64,000 nucleotides of DNA from Bryobacterales bacterium (GTDB lineage: Bacteria > Acidobacteriota > Terriglobia > Bryobacterales > Bryobacteraceae). A program made the translations under genes and the position numbers. Under the pieces are notes generated by a model that saw only the letters and a program-made list of their open reading frames with translations, ran no database searches and was not told the origin of the DNA. Shown here piece by piece: positions 63,808-64,000 of the stretch. The number at the start of each line of letters is the position of its first letter. Position 1 is the first letter of the stretch. The stretch covers positions 1 through 64,000 of the forward strand of contig JADZBH010000041.1 in NCBI GenBank assembly GCA_020852175.1, written 5' to 3'.

Positions 63808-64000
63808 CGGTTCGTGGTGGGGGGCGGAGGTTTTGGACGCTGTGCGCGACGGCGTGTCCAGTCCGACGAGCAGGGCGCGCTCGCGCCCGATCGCAGTGGT
63901 ATCCAGATCAGTTCTCGCTGGCGTCGGAGGCTGAAACTCCTACCGCCTGTCCGGGCACGCCAGGCTGTGACGCACCGTGATGCGGTCCGCCCGAGTGGTG

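Overview
This is a high-GC, gene-dense bacterial chromosomal window. TonB-dependent receptors with a carboxypeptidase-like domain, DUF1549/DUF1553 and DUF1501 proteins, and GldG/DUF4340 ABC cassettes suggest an Acidobacteria (Solibacter/Bryobacter-like) chromosome; this is inference, with no database search. I see no phage, IS element, CRISPR array or rRNA. Main blocks: purQ-purL-purF plus an aminotransferase; an MscS channel; an ABC-2/GldG-like exporter with DUF4340; tRNA-Arg(TCG); a molybdopterin oxidoreductase; a GT-C-like membrane protein; a DksA/TraR regulator; pgeF-like and nuoB; serC; lutABC; a divergent UvrC-like protein; two convergent AhpD-like genes; a TonB-dependent receptor; a GcvH-like/4Fe-4S/NrfD/histidine kinase/sigma-54 activator/archaemetzincin cluster; a methylmalonyl-CoA transcarboxylase-mutase-CoA transferase cluster; DUF1549/1553 plus DUF1501; glycan-type methyl- and glycosyltransferases; rodZ-like, pgsA and hflX. 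Most notable: (1) the redox/two-component module at 37.7-43.4 kb, whose GcvH-like subunit has lost the lipoyl lysine and whose kinase has a periplasmic CX4CH heme-like motif, with candidate sigma-54 promoters upstream of it and of the adjacent methylmalonyl operon; (2) a methylmalonyl-CoA mutase carrying what looks like a condensed MutA remnant fused to MutB; (3) a 5S subunit ending in a possible remnant of a biotin-carrier domain; (4) an unannotated 22-aa membrane micro-ORF; (5) an hflX ORF with no ATG/GTG/TTG ahead of its conserved N-terminus; (6) recurrent -10-like boxes 6-9 nt before start codons, suggesting leaderless transcription.
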